A DNA stretch of 64,000 nucleotides. Origin: Bacillus pumilus (GTDB lineage Bacteria; Bacillota; Bacilli; Bacillales; Bacillaceae). The notes beneath the pieces were generated by a model. It was not told the origin of the DNA and did no database searches. It saw nothing but the letters and a program-made list of their open reading frames with translations. Below are positions 45,151 to 51,026 of this stretch, piece by piece. The stretch lies in NCBI RefSeq assembly GCF_003431975.1, contig NZ_CP027116.1, positions 2,666,001-2,730,000 on the forward strand, written 5' to 3'. Each line of letters begins with the position of its first letter. The stretch's first letter is position 1. A program made the translations under genes and the position numbers.

Positions 45151-45291
45151 TTATTCGTCACGCTGCGGAACGTTGAGATTATAGATTCTTTCGAGTTCTT
45201 CGTCAGACAGTTTTTCACAATGCTCACGCCCATAAGCGCCGTTTGAAAGACTCAACCACTCGATCATTAAAGCTCTATCGTCACTGGTCAT
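45151..45291 (-). CDS. Small hypothetical phage protein
   Basis: About 46 residues from the ATG at 45291 (MTSDDRALMIEWLSLSNGAY ... LERIYNLNVPQRDE). It overlaps the stop of the preceding gene; the longer frame has no ribosome site. Confidence 0.6.
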   Translation of the reverse strand: MTSDDRALMIEWLSLSNGAYGREHCEKLSDEELERIYNLNVPQRDE

Positions 45292-45431
45292 CACTTGATG
45301 CCTCCTCTCTTTTTGAGGTGGCGCACGGCTGCTGTCTTGATCCGTTTTGGACAATCTTCATACCGCGCAATCACTTCTAGCTGGCGTGCTGTCGCTTTTT
45401 CAAATGGCAACAGGATGCTTTTTCTTTTCAT
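45291..45431 (-). CDS. Small basic hypothetical phage protein
   Basis: 46 residues from the ATG at 45431 (MKRKSILLPFEKATARQLEV, then CPKRIKTAAVRHLKKRGGIK). AAAGGAGG lies ten bases upstream. Its start lies within the end of the preceding gene. Confidence 0.65.
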   Translation of the reverse strand: MKRKSILLPFEKATARQLEVIARYEDCPKRIKTAAVRHLKKRGGIK

Positions 45432-45930
45432 GCTGCTTGTCCTCCTTTCCGAATACTCCGCCTTTACGTGGTTGAATCCTTCCCAGCTCTGCCTGATCAA
45501 GTATCAGCAACAGGATGTCATCGACTTTGCGTGCTAAACGATTTGCGATGTGTCTAATCGGTTCATGATCCTGCCACATCTCCCGAAAAGCTATGATGTC
45601 CCTCTCGCACCAGATGAAGTCGCTGGACGGGCAGGCGTAGTAAACGAGTTGATCTTCAAACAACTTGCGTAATTCTCGCTTCTTTGCCATCATGACGCTC
45701 TTTTTGATGTACATAGGATCGTTTGCGCCGACACCGTTCGGGCGCTCCTTGATCTTTCCTCGTTTGCTAAAATCAATCATCAGCAACAAAACTTCTTCTG
45801 CCGGACGGTTAAATAACTCCGCCATTTCATCAACCGATCTTCCTTCGTACCAGTAATCCAAAAAGCGTTTAAGACCTAAGATTGTCCATTCAAAATTCAC
45901 ATGTTCCAAGATGATTCTAGTAACGCTCAT
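45400..45930 (-). CDS. Hypothetical phage protein with repeated helical unit
   Basis: 176 residues from the ATG at 45930. Two similar helical stretches, MAELFNRPAEEVLLLMIDFS and IANRLARKVDDILLLILDQA, each preceded by a W-x-x-x-E/D region (DYWYEGRSVDEM and EMWQDHEPIRHI), suggest an internal duplication of an HTH-like unit. The start choice is supported by the ATGA overlap with the upstream small gene. Confidence 0.65.
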   Translation of the reverse strand: MSVTRIILEHVNFEWTILGLKRFLDYWYEGRSVDEMAELFNRPAEEVLLLMIDFSKRGKIKERPNGVGANDPMYIKKSVMMAKKRELRKLFEDQLVYYACPSSDFIWCERDIIAFREMWQDHEPIRHIANRLARKVDDILLLILDQAELGRIQPRKGGVFGKEDKQHEKKKHPVAI

Positions 45931-46082
45931 TTCGCAATTTCCTTTCTGCGACCGACCTCTTTGTGTACAACGTGCACAGATGTCGTCAAATTCTTTTCTA
46001 CGAGCCAATAAAGTGGGTTCAACCCATTTACTACTAAAATCTTTCTTTCGGCTCTCGTGGGCTTTCTACCGCCTTTTTTCAT
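45927..46082 (-). CDS. DUF6906-like small protein (51 aa)
   Basis: Hand translation: MKKGGRKPTRAERKILVVNG, then LNPLYWLVEKNLTTSVHVVH, then KEVGRRKEIAK. The MKKG.RPTR.EK......LN...WLV pattern is the DUF6906 family seen across Firmicute phages. AAGGAGGAACGATC precedes the ATG. Confidence 0.8.
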   Translation of the reverse strand: MKKGGRKPTRAERKILVVNGLNPLYWLVEKNLTTSVHVVHKEVGRRKEIAK

Positions 46083-46183
46083 GATCGTTCCTCCTTGTGT
46101 TTTTCATAGTCTTTTAAACTGTTATCCAGTTGGGCTATTAAACTAGCCATTTCGGATGCTGTTGGCTTGCTGTGAATAGTCAA
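46079..46183 (-). CDS. Small hypothetical phage protein (34 aa), TTG start
   Basis: Hand translation: MTIHSKPTASEMASLIAQLD, then NSLKDYEKHKEERS. TTG at 46183 follows GGGAGGTAGTCCA; its stop overlaps the next ATG (ATGA). The tight coupling supports it. Confidence 0.55.
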   Translation of the reverse strand: MTIHSKPTASEMASLIAQLDNSLKDYEKHKEERS

Positions 46184-46187
46184 TGGA

Positions 46188-46280
46188 CTACCTCCCGTCA
46201 TCTCGCATCCATTGCAGGAGTTTGTTTTCTTGTGCTGCTGCTGATAGTGCGATTGTGATTAGTGCAGTGATCAGTTTCAT
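46188..46280 (-). CDS. Possible small membrane/signal-like peptide (30 aa)
   Basis: MKLITALITIALSAAAQENK and ten more residues; hydrophobic start. GGGGATGAG upstream. Its end overlaps the ribosome site of the next gene. Low certainty because of size. Confidence 0.4.
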   Translation of the reverse strand: MKLITALITIALSAAAQENKLLQWMRDDGR

Positions 46281-46292
46281 GCTTCTCATCCC

Positions 46293-47159
46293 CTAGAAAG
46301 GTAGTTCTTCGTCACGCTTATCAAAGGTGTTTTTAAACAAAATGTATTTAGACTTTTTTGTCATGCGTGATACAAGTTTGGTGTCGTACATTTGTTTTAA
46401 TTTATCTCCAGTTAAATTAGAGGTGTAAATCGTCGCTTTGTCCTGTCTAGCTGATGTGACTGCATAAAGTATCTTGTGTATAAAGTTGGTGGCTTCGCTC
46501 TTTGAATGTTCAGAGCCCGTTTCAGCGCCTACATCATCAATCACTAGATAATCCACATCGCCTATCAGTCCTGTTACATAACCTTGTGTGAATTTGCTTT
46601 CTTTGTTGTGGAAAGAATCTTGAATTGCAAAAGCAGCATCAGCAAGGTTTATAAACAAGCATGATTTCCCCATGTCTTTAGGGTTCTCAGGATCAGGCGG
46701 CACATTCAGAGCTTTGAGTGCGGCATAAGCTAAGTGGCTCTTCCCCACTCCTGGATGACCTTGGAGAAAGATATTAAACACTTTTCCTTGTTTCAAATAA
46801 CCGACAAGGTCCATCATTAGGCGCTTGTTCGCTGTTTCCTCTGGCTCAGATACTTTGTAATTATCAAACGTCGCTTTAGCAATGGTCCTGTCTCGGAAGA
46901 TGCTGCGCTTCTCCAGCATGTTGAAATTCTTTGTACGCTGGCTAAACTCGATCTGCCTCTCCAAGTCTTTTTGGATCTTCTTCTCATCTGCCTCCAGTTC
47001 ACACCGTGGACAGACCACCTTGCCATTGAGGATCATCATACGAACAGGCTTTACGACTTCCTCACTACCTCGTGTGAATGTGTGCTTATTACAGTAATCA
47101 GAATGGAAGGTCATTCTTGCGTTTAAGTCCTCCGCCACCACTGATTTGATACTCTGCAT
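46293..47159 (-). CDS. DnaC/DnaI-like helicase loader ATPase
   Basis: 288 residues. N-terminal zinc-binding part (YCNKH ... VCPRCE), then AAA+ domain: Walker A GHPGVGKSHLA (134-144), Walker B YLVIDDVGAE, sensor 1 ATIYTSNLTG and arginine finger region SRMTKKS. It loads the replicative helicase at the phage origin. The last residues are DEELPF, like the acidic tip of SSB. GGGGGTGATAAAGC precedes the ATG, which lies inside the initiator gene. Confidence 0.92.
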   Translation of the reverse strand: MQSIKSVVAEDLNARMTFHSDYCNKHTFTRGSEEVVKPVRMMILNGKVVCPRCELEADEKKIQKDLERQIEFSQRTKNFNMLEKRSIFRDRTIAKATFDNYKVSEPEETANKRLMMDLVGYLKQGKVFNIFLQGHPGVGKSHLAYAALKALNVPPDPENPKDMGKSCLFINLADAAFAIQDSFHNKESKFTQGYVTGLIGDVDYLVIDDVGAETGSEHSKSEATNFIHKILYAVTSARQDKATIYTSNLTGDKLKQMYDTKLVSRMTKKSKYILFKNTFDKRDEELPF

Positions 47160-47958
47160 GCTTTATCACCCCCGCACCTTCATTCAGGTATCCTTCAAAC
47201 TTTGTTCCAAACAATGTCGTTGGCTGCAGATATTTATTCATTTTGTCGTCTTTAAGCCATTGATTAGTCTTTGTAAGGATCACTGTTTTAAAATCTTCAA
47301 ACCTGAACCCGTCATTCCAGCGTGCTTTTATTAATCTTTGTGTAGCAGCAGATGAATGTCTGAAAGACTTTCCTGTCACTTTGTTCAAAAGATCAACAAT
47401 CAGTTTGAATGGAATTTCAGATTCTTGAGTTTCAGGATTAACAGTCGGGTTTCCCGACAATATATCTTTCTTTTCTTTTTCTTTTTCTTTTTCTTTTTCT
47501 TTTTGTCCACTTGTCGTTGACGTATCGTGTGACGTATCGTTGACGTATCGATCAAACAATTCCCTTATACTGTCATTTTGAATGCGTGGGTATATTAGAT
47601 TGATCATGTTCTTGTCTTTCACTTCTCGAAGCTCTTTGGACACACAATCTAACATAGGTTTTCCGCCCTTGATCAAGTTGTACTTAGCCCAATTCTTAAT
47701 GACCAATTCTCTTGTTTCACCGTTATAAATAATGAGTTTATGATGATTCTGAAAACGGTCCATGAGACTGTTTATTGACTCGATGGAATACCCTAAATCA
47801 AATGCCATTTGTTTCTTTGTGATTGGATAAATTCCTATTTGAGTTGTGTTCGGATTAGTAATCAAATATAGATAAAAATACCTATCCTCTGGTGTCATTT
47901 CTTCCGTCACTTTCGGGTCCTGCCAGAAAGTTGTATGAACATGTCTGTATTTAGCCAT
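47098..47958 (-). CDS. Replication initiator (DnaD-like, phage conserved C-terminus)
   Basis: 286 residues. N-terminal winged helix (TTFWQDPKVTEEMTPEDRYF YLY, YPITKKQMAFDLGYSIESIN), a Lys-Glu repeat linker (about 150-162) and a C-terminal domain with VTGKSFRHSSAATQRLIKAR, LQPTTLFGTKFEGYLN, the conserved phage replication C-terminus. It should bind origin repeats that lie within its own gene and recruit the loader. It ends KRKNDLPF. Confidence 0.9.
   Translation of the reverse strand: MAKYRHVHTTFWQDPKVTEEMTPEDRYFYLYLITNPNTTQIGIYPITKKQMAFDLGYSIESINSLMDRFQNHHKLIIYNGETRELVIKNWAKYNLIKGGKPMLDCVSKELREVKDKNMINLIYPRIQNDSIRELFDRYVNDTSHDTSTTSGQKEKEKEKEKEKKDILSGNPTVNPETQESEIPFKLIVDLLNKVTGKSFRHSSAATQRLIKARWNDGFRFEDFKTVILTKTNQWLKDDKMNKYLQPTTLFGTKFEGYLNEGAGVIKHAEYQISGGGGLKRKNDLPF
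47471..47506. repeat. Hexanucleotide (TTTTTC)n microsatellite
   Basis: About six tandem units on the plus strand encode the KEKEKEK linker of the initiator. The pure purine/pyrimidine strand bias and AT-richness beside the iterons suggest a DNA-unwinding element; it is also prone to slippage in steps of two codons. Confidence 0.75.
47518..47550. promoter_or_regulatory. Phage replication origin iterons
   Basis: TGACGTATCG occurs three times at 47518-47527, 47530-47539 and 47541-47550, i.e. about one helical turn apart. They lie inside the initiator gene beside an easily melted AT-rich repeat, the arrangement of lambda-type and many Firmicute phage origins. Initiator binding is inferred. Confidence 0.75.
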
Positions 47959-48019
47959 ATGGCGCTCTCACCTCTTTTTATTAGGGCTTGTCCTCTTAAA
48001 AAAGGTGAAACATAAAGTT

Positions 48020-48172
48020 TCAAGCCTCTTTTATATCTTTATTTTTATCTTTCTTAACAACTGTGTAATACGGCGCTACAGCTTCAATAAAGAGTTTTTC
48101 TCGATCCTCGGTCCCAAAAAAAATTTCACCGACAAAAAGGTTGCTCTTTCTCTTTTTCTTTTTTTTAGCCAT
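48020..48172 (-). CDS. Small basic phage protein (50 aa)
   Basis: Hand translation: MAKKKKKRKSNLFVGEIFFG, then TEDREKLFIEAVAPYYTVVK and a Lys/Asp end. GAGGTGATCTTT precedes the ATG. It lies between the Cro-like gene and the initiator on the same strand. Unrecognised. Confidence 0.7.
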   Translation of the reverse strand: MAKKKKKRKSNLFVGEIFFGTEDREKLFIEAVAPYYTVVKKDKNKDIKEA

Positions 48173-48280
48173 AAAGATCACCTCGGGACATAATATGCAT
48201 TGTGGACAGTAGGACTGCCCCCAAAAAACTTTTTAAAGAAATTTATCTTTGTTTTGAGTTATTCCCTCCTAACAAAAATT

Positions 48281-48294
48281 CTTCCTACAGGAAC
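48281..48294. promoter_or_regulatory. Operator O3 (CTTCCTACAGGAAC)
   Basis: 14-bp near-palindrome, 13 of 14 symmetric positions, matching the motif of O1. It lies just after the Cro-like gene and before the early genes. Confidence 0.65.
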
Positions 48295-48301
48295 AATCGA
48301 G

Positions 48302-48502
48302 TTAAAAAAAATAATCAATTTTCAGATTCAACTTTTTACAGAATTGAAGCACACTTTTTATTGTTGGGTTAATCTTATAGTTCTCTATCTTTGAAATATA
48401 CGAGCTTGTAAAGCCCGTTAATTCAGCAAATTCTGTAATAGACATCTTCTTTTCAATGCGAATTTGCTTTATTTTATTGCCAAAAACAATTTTAAAATTC
48501 AA
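48302..48502 (-). CDS. Cro-like XRE regulator
   Basis: 66 residues, almost only an HTH domain: IKQIRIEKKMSITEFAELTG then FTSSYISKIENYKINPTI. It starts with TTG and a weak ribosome site. First gene of the lytic transcript, divergent from the CI-like gene: a classical Cro position. Confidence 0.85.
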   Translation of the reverse strand: MNFKIVFGNKIKQIRIEKKMSITEFAELTGFTSSYISKIENYKINPTIKSVLQFCKKLNLKIDYFF

Positions 48503-48522
48503 TAATTAACACCGCTTTCTAT

Positions 48523-48536
48523 GTTCCTGTAGGAAC
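48523..48536. promoter_or_regulatory. Operator O1 (GTTCCTGTAGGAAC)
   Basis: Nearly perfect palindrome with 6-bp arms GTTCCT/AGGAAC, just downstream of the predicted start of the lytic transcript. Likely bound by the CI-like and/or Cro-like protein. Confidence 0.75.
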
Positions 48537-48547
48537 TAACAAGATAA

Positions 48548-48576
48548 ATATAACATCTCCACAGGAACATTGTAAA
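48548..48576 (-). promoter_or_regulatory. Lytic promoter with operator O2 in its spacer
   Basis: TTTACA (48576-48571), 17 bases, TTATAT (48553-48548) on the minus strand. The spacer holds O2 (48555-48568), which keeps one good half-site ACAGGAAC. A repressor at O2 would occlude RNA polymerase. Confidence 0.7.
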
Positions 48577-48590
48577 GTTGTTTTTCCGGT

Positions 48591-48621
48591 TTTTTTCCTT
48601 AAGGAAAAAACGTGTTATAAT
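48591..48621 (+). promoter_or_regulatory. Lysogeny promoter with 20-bp palindrome
   Basis: TTTTTTCCTTAAGGAAAAAA (48591-48610) is a perfect palindrome covering the -35 region; TGT-TATAAT (extended -10) follows at 48613-48621. It would drive the CI-like gene, whose ATG is about 40 bases on. The palindrome is a second, different operator type, possibly for Cro or autoregulation. Confidence 0.7.
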
Positions 48622-48661
48622 TGTATGTATAACAAGCACTACAGAAAGGTGATTGCTGTTT

Positions 48662-49081
48662 ATGGATGATATTAATAAAGTCATTGGGCAAAACTTAGCT
48701 GATCTTAGAAAAAGTAGTCATTTGACACTTGCGCAAATTTCAGAAGAAATAGGAGTTACACACAGCTACCTATCAAAATTGGAAGCTGGGAAGATAAAAA
48801 AGCCTTCATTTGAAAATTTAAATGCGATAGCCGATTATTTTAATGTGGACCTTTCTTATTTTGCTACCGAAAAGGCTGAACTAAATAAAATGAGTGAAGA
48901 AGAAAGAGATCTAGTTTTCTCAAAAAAGTTAAGTTTAGACGTTATTGAGAAGGCAGACATAATAGATAGTAATGGTAATAAGATAACCAAAGACGAAAGA
49001 GAATTTATGCTTAATGCACTTAAAAATTATCGAGAATCCAAAGCAAAGTTTTTGGAGAGTACTTCGACAGAAGAAGAATGA
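48662..49081 (+). CDS. CI-like phage repressor (XRE)
   Basis: 139 residues. N-terminal HTH (LRKSSHLTLAQISEEIGVTH then SYLSKLEAGKIKKPSFENLN). The C-terminal 70 residues are short and charged (VIEKADIIDSNGNKITKDER then EFMLNALKNYRESK). There is no Ser-Lys autopeptidase domain, so RecA-driven self-cleavage is not expected; induction must use another route. Start at ATG 48662, ten bases after AAGGTG. It is the only gene of the immunity region on the plus strand. Confidence 0.88.
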   Translation: MDDINKVIGQNLADLRKSSHLTLAQISEEIGVTHSYLSKLEAGKIKKPSFENLNAIADYFNVDLSYFATEKAELNKMSEEERDLVFSKKLSLDVIEKADIIDSNGNKITKDEREFMLNALKNYRESKAKFLESTSTEEE

Positions 49082-49146
49082 GTAGATTCTTCTTTTTTTA
49101 TTGGTTTTGATATTTTTTTAAGTAATTCTTCATAATAGATAGTCAT
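49027..49146 (-). CDS. 39-aa ORF antisense to the repressor 3' end, candidate aimX/antirepressor
   Basis: Hand translation: MTIYYEELLKKISKPIKKEE, then STHSSSVEVLSKNFALDSR. AGGGGGATAAT is a strong ribosome site before the ATG. It lies downstream of aimR-aimP on the same strand, exactly where aimX lies in SPbeta/phi3T, and overlaps the last 55 bases of the CI-like gene in antisense. TATAAT is present upstream; the -35 region is poor and covered by an inverted repeat, and a LexA-type box covers the start site. It may encode an antirepressor peptide or act as antisense RNA. No homolog is known to me. Confidence 0.5.
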   Translation of the reverse strand: MTIYYEELLKKISKPIKKEESTHSSSVEVLSKNFALDSR

Positions 49147-49164
49147 ATTATCCCCCTAAAAACA

Positions 49165-49176
49165 GAACTTATGTTC
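49165..49176. promoter_or_regulatory. LexA (DinR) box candidate
   Basis: GAAC TTAT GTTC on the plus strand, extended to a 14-bp palindrome by A/T flanks. The B. subtilis LexA core is GAAC-N4-GTTC. It sits just after the TATAAT of the 39-aa ORF promoter, i.e. over the transcription start. Confidence 0.65.
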
Positions 49177-49178
49177 TC

Positions 49179-49184
49179 ATTATA
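49179..49184 (-). promoter_or_regulatory. -10 box of the 39-aa ORF promoter
   Basis: Perfect TATAAT on the minus strand. At 17 bases the -35 would be TTTTAA, a poor match inside the inverted repeat, so an activator is probably needed. Confidence 0.6.
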
Positions 49185-49195
49185 TTGTATTGTCA

Positions 49196-49258
49196 GTGTT
49201 TTTAAAAGGGTTTCCTGTTTTTGAAATTATGCAAAACAGGAAACCTCCCTTTAAAACA
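49196..49258. repeat. Long inverted repeat between aimP and the 39-aa ORF
   Basis: Arms GTGTTTTTAAAAGGG-TTTCCTGTTTT and the inverse of GTGTTTTAAAGGGAGG-TTTCCTGTTTT flank about ten bases. It contains the TTCCTGT half-site shared with operators O1-O3 on both sides. It could be an operator for AimR or the repressor, or an RNA hairpin attenuating read-through from aimP. Confidence 0.7.
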
Positions 49259-49261
49259 CGA

Positions 49262-49294
49262 AAGACGATACCATTTCTGGTAGCGTCTTTTTTT
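49262..49294 (+). terminator. Terminator of the CI-like gene
   Basis: AAGACGATACCA TTTC TGGTAGCGTCTT stem followed by seven T on the plus strand. On the minus strand the tail is poor, so aimR-aimP transcripts may read through towards the 39-aa ORF. Confidence 0.75.
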
Positions 49295-49421
49295 ACATGC
49301 CTACTTTAATTTCTTTTGTTTGATAAATTGGATTAGAATTAATTGTTTCACTTGTGTTCTGACTAAGTAACAATACAGCTGCAAAAGTAAAAGTTAAAGT
49401 TATTTTTGTGACTAATTTCAT
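49293..49421 (-). CDS. aimP: AimP-like pro-peptide (arbitrium signal precursor)
   Basis: 42 residues: MKLVTKITLTFTFAAVLLLS is a signal peptide, followed by QNTSETINSNPIYQTKEIKV and GM. A secretion signal plus short polar tail directly downstream of an AimR-like gene (21 bases) is the AimP/Phr pattern; the mature signal would come from the C-terminus (KEIKVGM region). It does not end in RGA as in phi3T and SPbeta, so it would belong to another signalling group. GGGAGGTGACCAGAAT precedes the ATG. Confidence 0.72.
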   Translation of the reverse strand: MKLVTKITLTFTFAAVLLLSQNTSETINSNPIYQTKEIKVGM

Positions 49422-49442
49422 ATTCTGGTCACCTCCCACAAA

Positions 49443-50531
49443 TTAGATTCTAATGTCTAAATCTAATTTGTGCAACTGAATTTTTGGAAGGTTTGCCCTG
49501 AAGTAATCCCTTTTTTCGGAAAAATAATGCAAGGATAACAGTAGTTTGTCACTTCTTCTTTCCTTGATTCCGTCAAAAAGATATGCATAAACTCTCAATG
49601 ATGTATCATCATAAAACTCACTTAGTGAATGGTTATGTGACAAGCATTCAGTAAATTTAGTTATATTGAATTGAGGATCAATTTCCTTAAACCAATAATG
49701 TTGTAAAATTGCTACCTCTTCCTTATTTTGAAGTACTTCGTCTATTCTTTGTGATTCCTTTTCTAAAATCTCAAGCACTCTACAATAATATAAATATGAT
49801 TTTTCATATGATTCCATAAAATAAGATAGAGCAAACAAATAGTTTGCGGTTAAGATGTGATTAGTGCTTATCTGAGAATTTAAAAGTGATTCAGCAAATT
49901 GCCTTGCCTTGACTACGTTGTTATCTTGTTTCAAATAAATATTTGCCAGTACTTCATCCAATCTTGCGATGAAACTCTTCTTTACGAAAGGGTCTTTTAC
50001 ATCATCTAAAGAATCAGACGCCTTCTCAATAAACAAACGGGCCATATCATACTTGCCAAGGTTGTAATATCCGTAAACTTCAAGTATCGTCAACAAAGCT
50101 CTTGCTTCAATCGACTTATATTCGTTTCTGTGAAGTTTGTTTATATAGGCAATTTCAAATGATCCCCGGTGTGTTAATATCCATTTATAAATATGACATG
50201 CCTCTGGTGCTGCTTTAGAATATTCGACAATAAGGAATCTCATGACATCATATAACTGTTTTGTATAGCAATATTCCAATGCGCAAAAAACATACTTTTT
50301 ATCAATTCCGCTTTTGCAGTAATCAGACATTAAGTCTTTTTCTTTTTCAGGAATTATGCATTTGACGGCCTCTATGACCATCCAGAACGCTATTTCTTTC
50401 CCAGCTAGAAACTTGCTCATGTAACCCTTAGTAATTCCGATTTGTTTTGCTATATCCACTTGGGTTATTTCATCTGAAATCAATCTGTTTTTTAGTATTT
50501 CCCCAATATCTTTTTTAGCAATTATACTCAT
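49443..50531 (-). CDS. aimR: AimR-family lysis-lysogeny pheromone receptor
   Basis: 362 residues. N-terminal HTH (TQVDIAKQIGITKGYMSKFL, about 23-42), then LMSDYC...CALEYC, which resembles the M.DYC ... (S/C)ALEYA junction of SPbeta-type AimR, then helical TPR-like repeats to the end, finishing SLHYFSEKRDYFRANLPKIQ, comparable with the SIEYFKKS..KF..RLPL end of SPbeta AimR. In known systems AimR activates aimX for lysis and is switched off by imported AimP peptide. The ATG at 50531 has GAAAGGTG upstream; the longer frame to 50552 is less likely. Confidence 0.83.
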   Translation of the reverse strand: MSIIAKKDIGEILKNRLISDEITQVDIAKQIGITKGYMSKFLAGKEIAFWMVIEAVKCIIPEKEKDLMSDYCKSGIDKKYVFCALEYCYTKQLYDVMRFLIVEYSKAAPEACHIYKWILTHRGSFEIAYINKLHRNEYKSIEARALLTILEVYGYYNLGKYDMARLFIEKASDSLDDVKDPFVKKSFIARLDEVLANIYLKQDNNVVKARQFAESLLNSQISTNHILTANYLFALSYFMESYEKSYLYYCRVLEILEKESQRIDEVLQNKEEVAILQHYWFKEIDPQFNITKFTECLSHNHSLSEFYDDTSLRVYAYLFDGIKERRSDKLLLSLHYFSEKRDYFRANLPKIQLHKLDLDIRI

Positions 50532-50681
50532 ATGATCACCTTTCAAAATCAATTTAGCACACTAAAGTCAAAAAAGTTGTCATAAATTGTCGAAGAAGTG
50601 TGAATTTTTAATTAAACTTGCAATAAATAAAATTTTGTTTTCTGATGTGGGATTTTTTTACATGTGTCTAATGGAGTTATT

Positions 50682-50870
50682 TTATACGATGGCAATTATT
50701 GTTTTGTAAAAGATATGCTTAGCATTCGAAATATGATTTCGAACAGTCTTTTCGCTAATAAAAAGCTCGCTTGCAATTTCTTTTGTTGTTTTATCTTGGA
50801 CGAGCAATTCAAATACTTCTCTTTCTCTTTTGGTTAATAGCGGCTTGGATTGAAACTCTTTCTCCTTCAA
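50682..50870 (-). CDS. gerE: 5' part of split gerE fused to 13 phage codons
   Basis: 62 codons. The first 49 (KEKEFQSKPLLTKREREVFE ... TVRNHISNA) are GerE, a LuxR-type HTH regulator; the last 13 come from the phage end. TTG start with AAGGAGGG ten bases upstream, as usual for gerE. Truncation removes the end of the recognition helix and the dimerisation helix, so the product should be inactive. Joining to 14092-14017 restores the 74-residue protein. Confidence 0.95.
   Translation of the reverse strand: MKEKEFQSKPLLTKREREVFELLVQDKTTKEIASELFISEKTVRNHISNAKHIFYKTIIAIV
50722..50726. repeat. Right attachment core (GCATT) with inner attP arm
   Basis: Core in the gerE codons for Asn-Ala. On the phage side (50703-50721) lies TTTGTAAAAGATATGCTTA, the partner of the arm at the left end. 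Confidence 0.85.
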
Positions 50871-50938
50871 GTATTGTAACCCTCCTTGCTAAGGTGAGAG
50901 CTCTAGTCTCTATAGAATGGGATTCTGTATAGTCGAGA

Positions 50939-50966
50939 TATCATATGCCGGCTGCCCGAGGTAGGT
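50939..50966 (-). promoter_or_regulatory. gerE: Sigma-K-type promoter of gerE
   Basis: CATATGATA (50947-50939, minus strand) fits CATANNNTA exactly and ACC lies 16 bases upstream (50966-50964), as in sigma-K promoters. gerE is sigma-K dependent in B. subtilis. The promoter is intact, so an uninterrupted gene would be expressed normally. Confidence 0.8.
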
Positions 50967-51026
50967 GACGTTAAAATCAAGAATTCCCGCATATGAGCGT
51001 CCAATTTGTGCGCTTTTATCCGCACA

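Larger units (their letters stand above)
14093..50726. mobile_element. gerE-intervening siphophage prophage, about 36.6 kb
   Basis: Bounded by a 5-bp repeat GCATT at 14093-14097 and 50722-50726 that lies in the same gerE codons on both sides. All modules are present: serine recombinase, lysis, tail, head, packaging, late control, replication and immunity/arbitrium. No large deletion is evident; one methyltransferase is frameshifted. Inside the ends, TTTGTAAAAGATATGCTTA (right) and the inverse of TTTGTAAAAGGTATGCATA (left) would form symmetric arms around the core in the excised circle, as expected for a serine-integrase attP. Architecture (HK97-fold capsid, gpG/GT frameshift, long tape measure) indicates a siphovirus with cos-type HNH packaging. 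Confidence 0.93.

Noticed and set aside
47471..47506. Tandem repeat resembling a small array
   Set aside because: Six-base units in the initiator linker, no spacers or cas genes; a microsatellite, not CRISPR. I saw no CRISPR array in the window.
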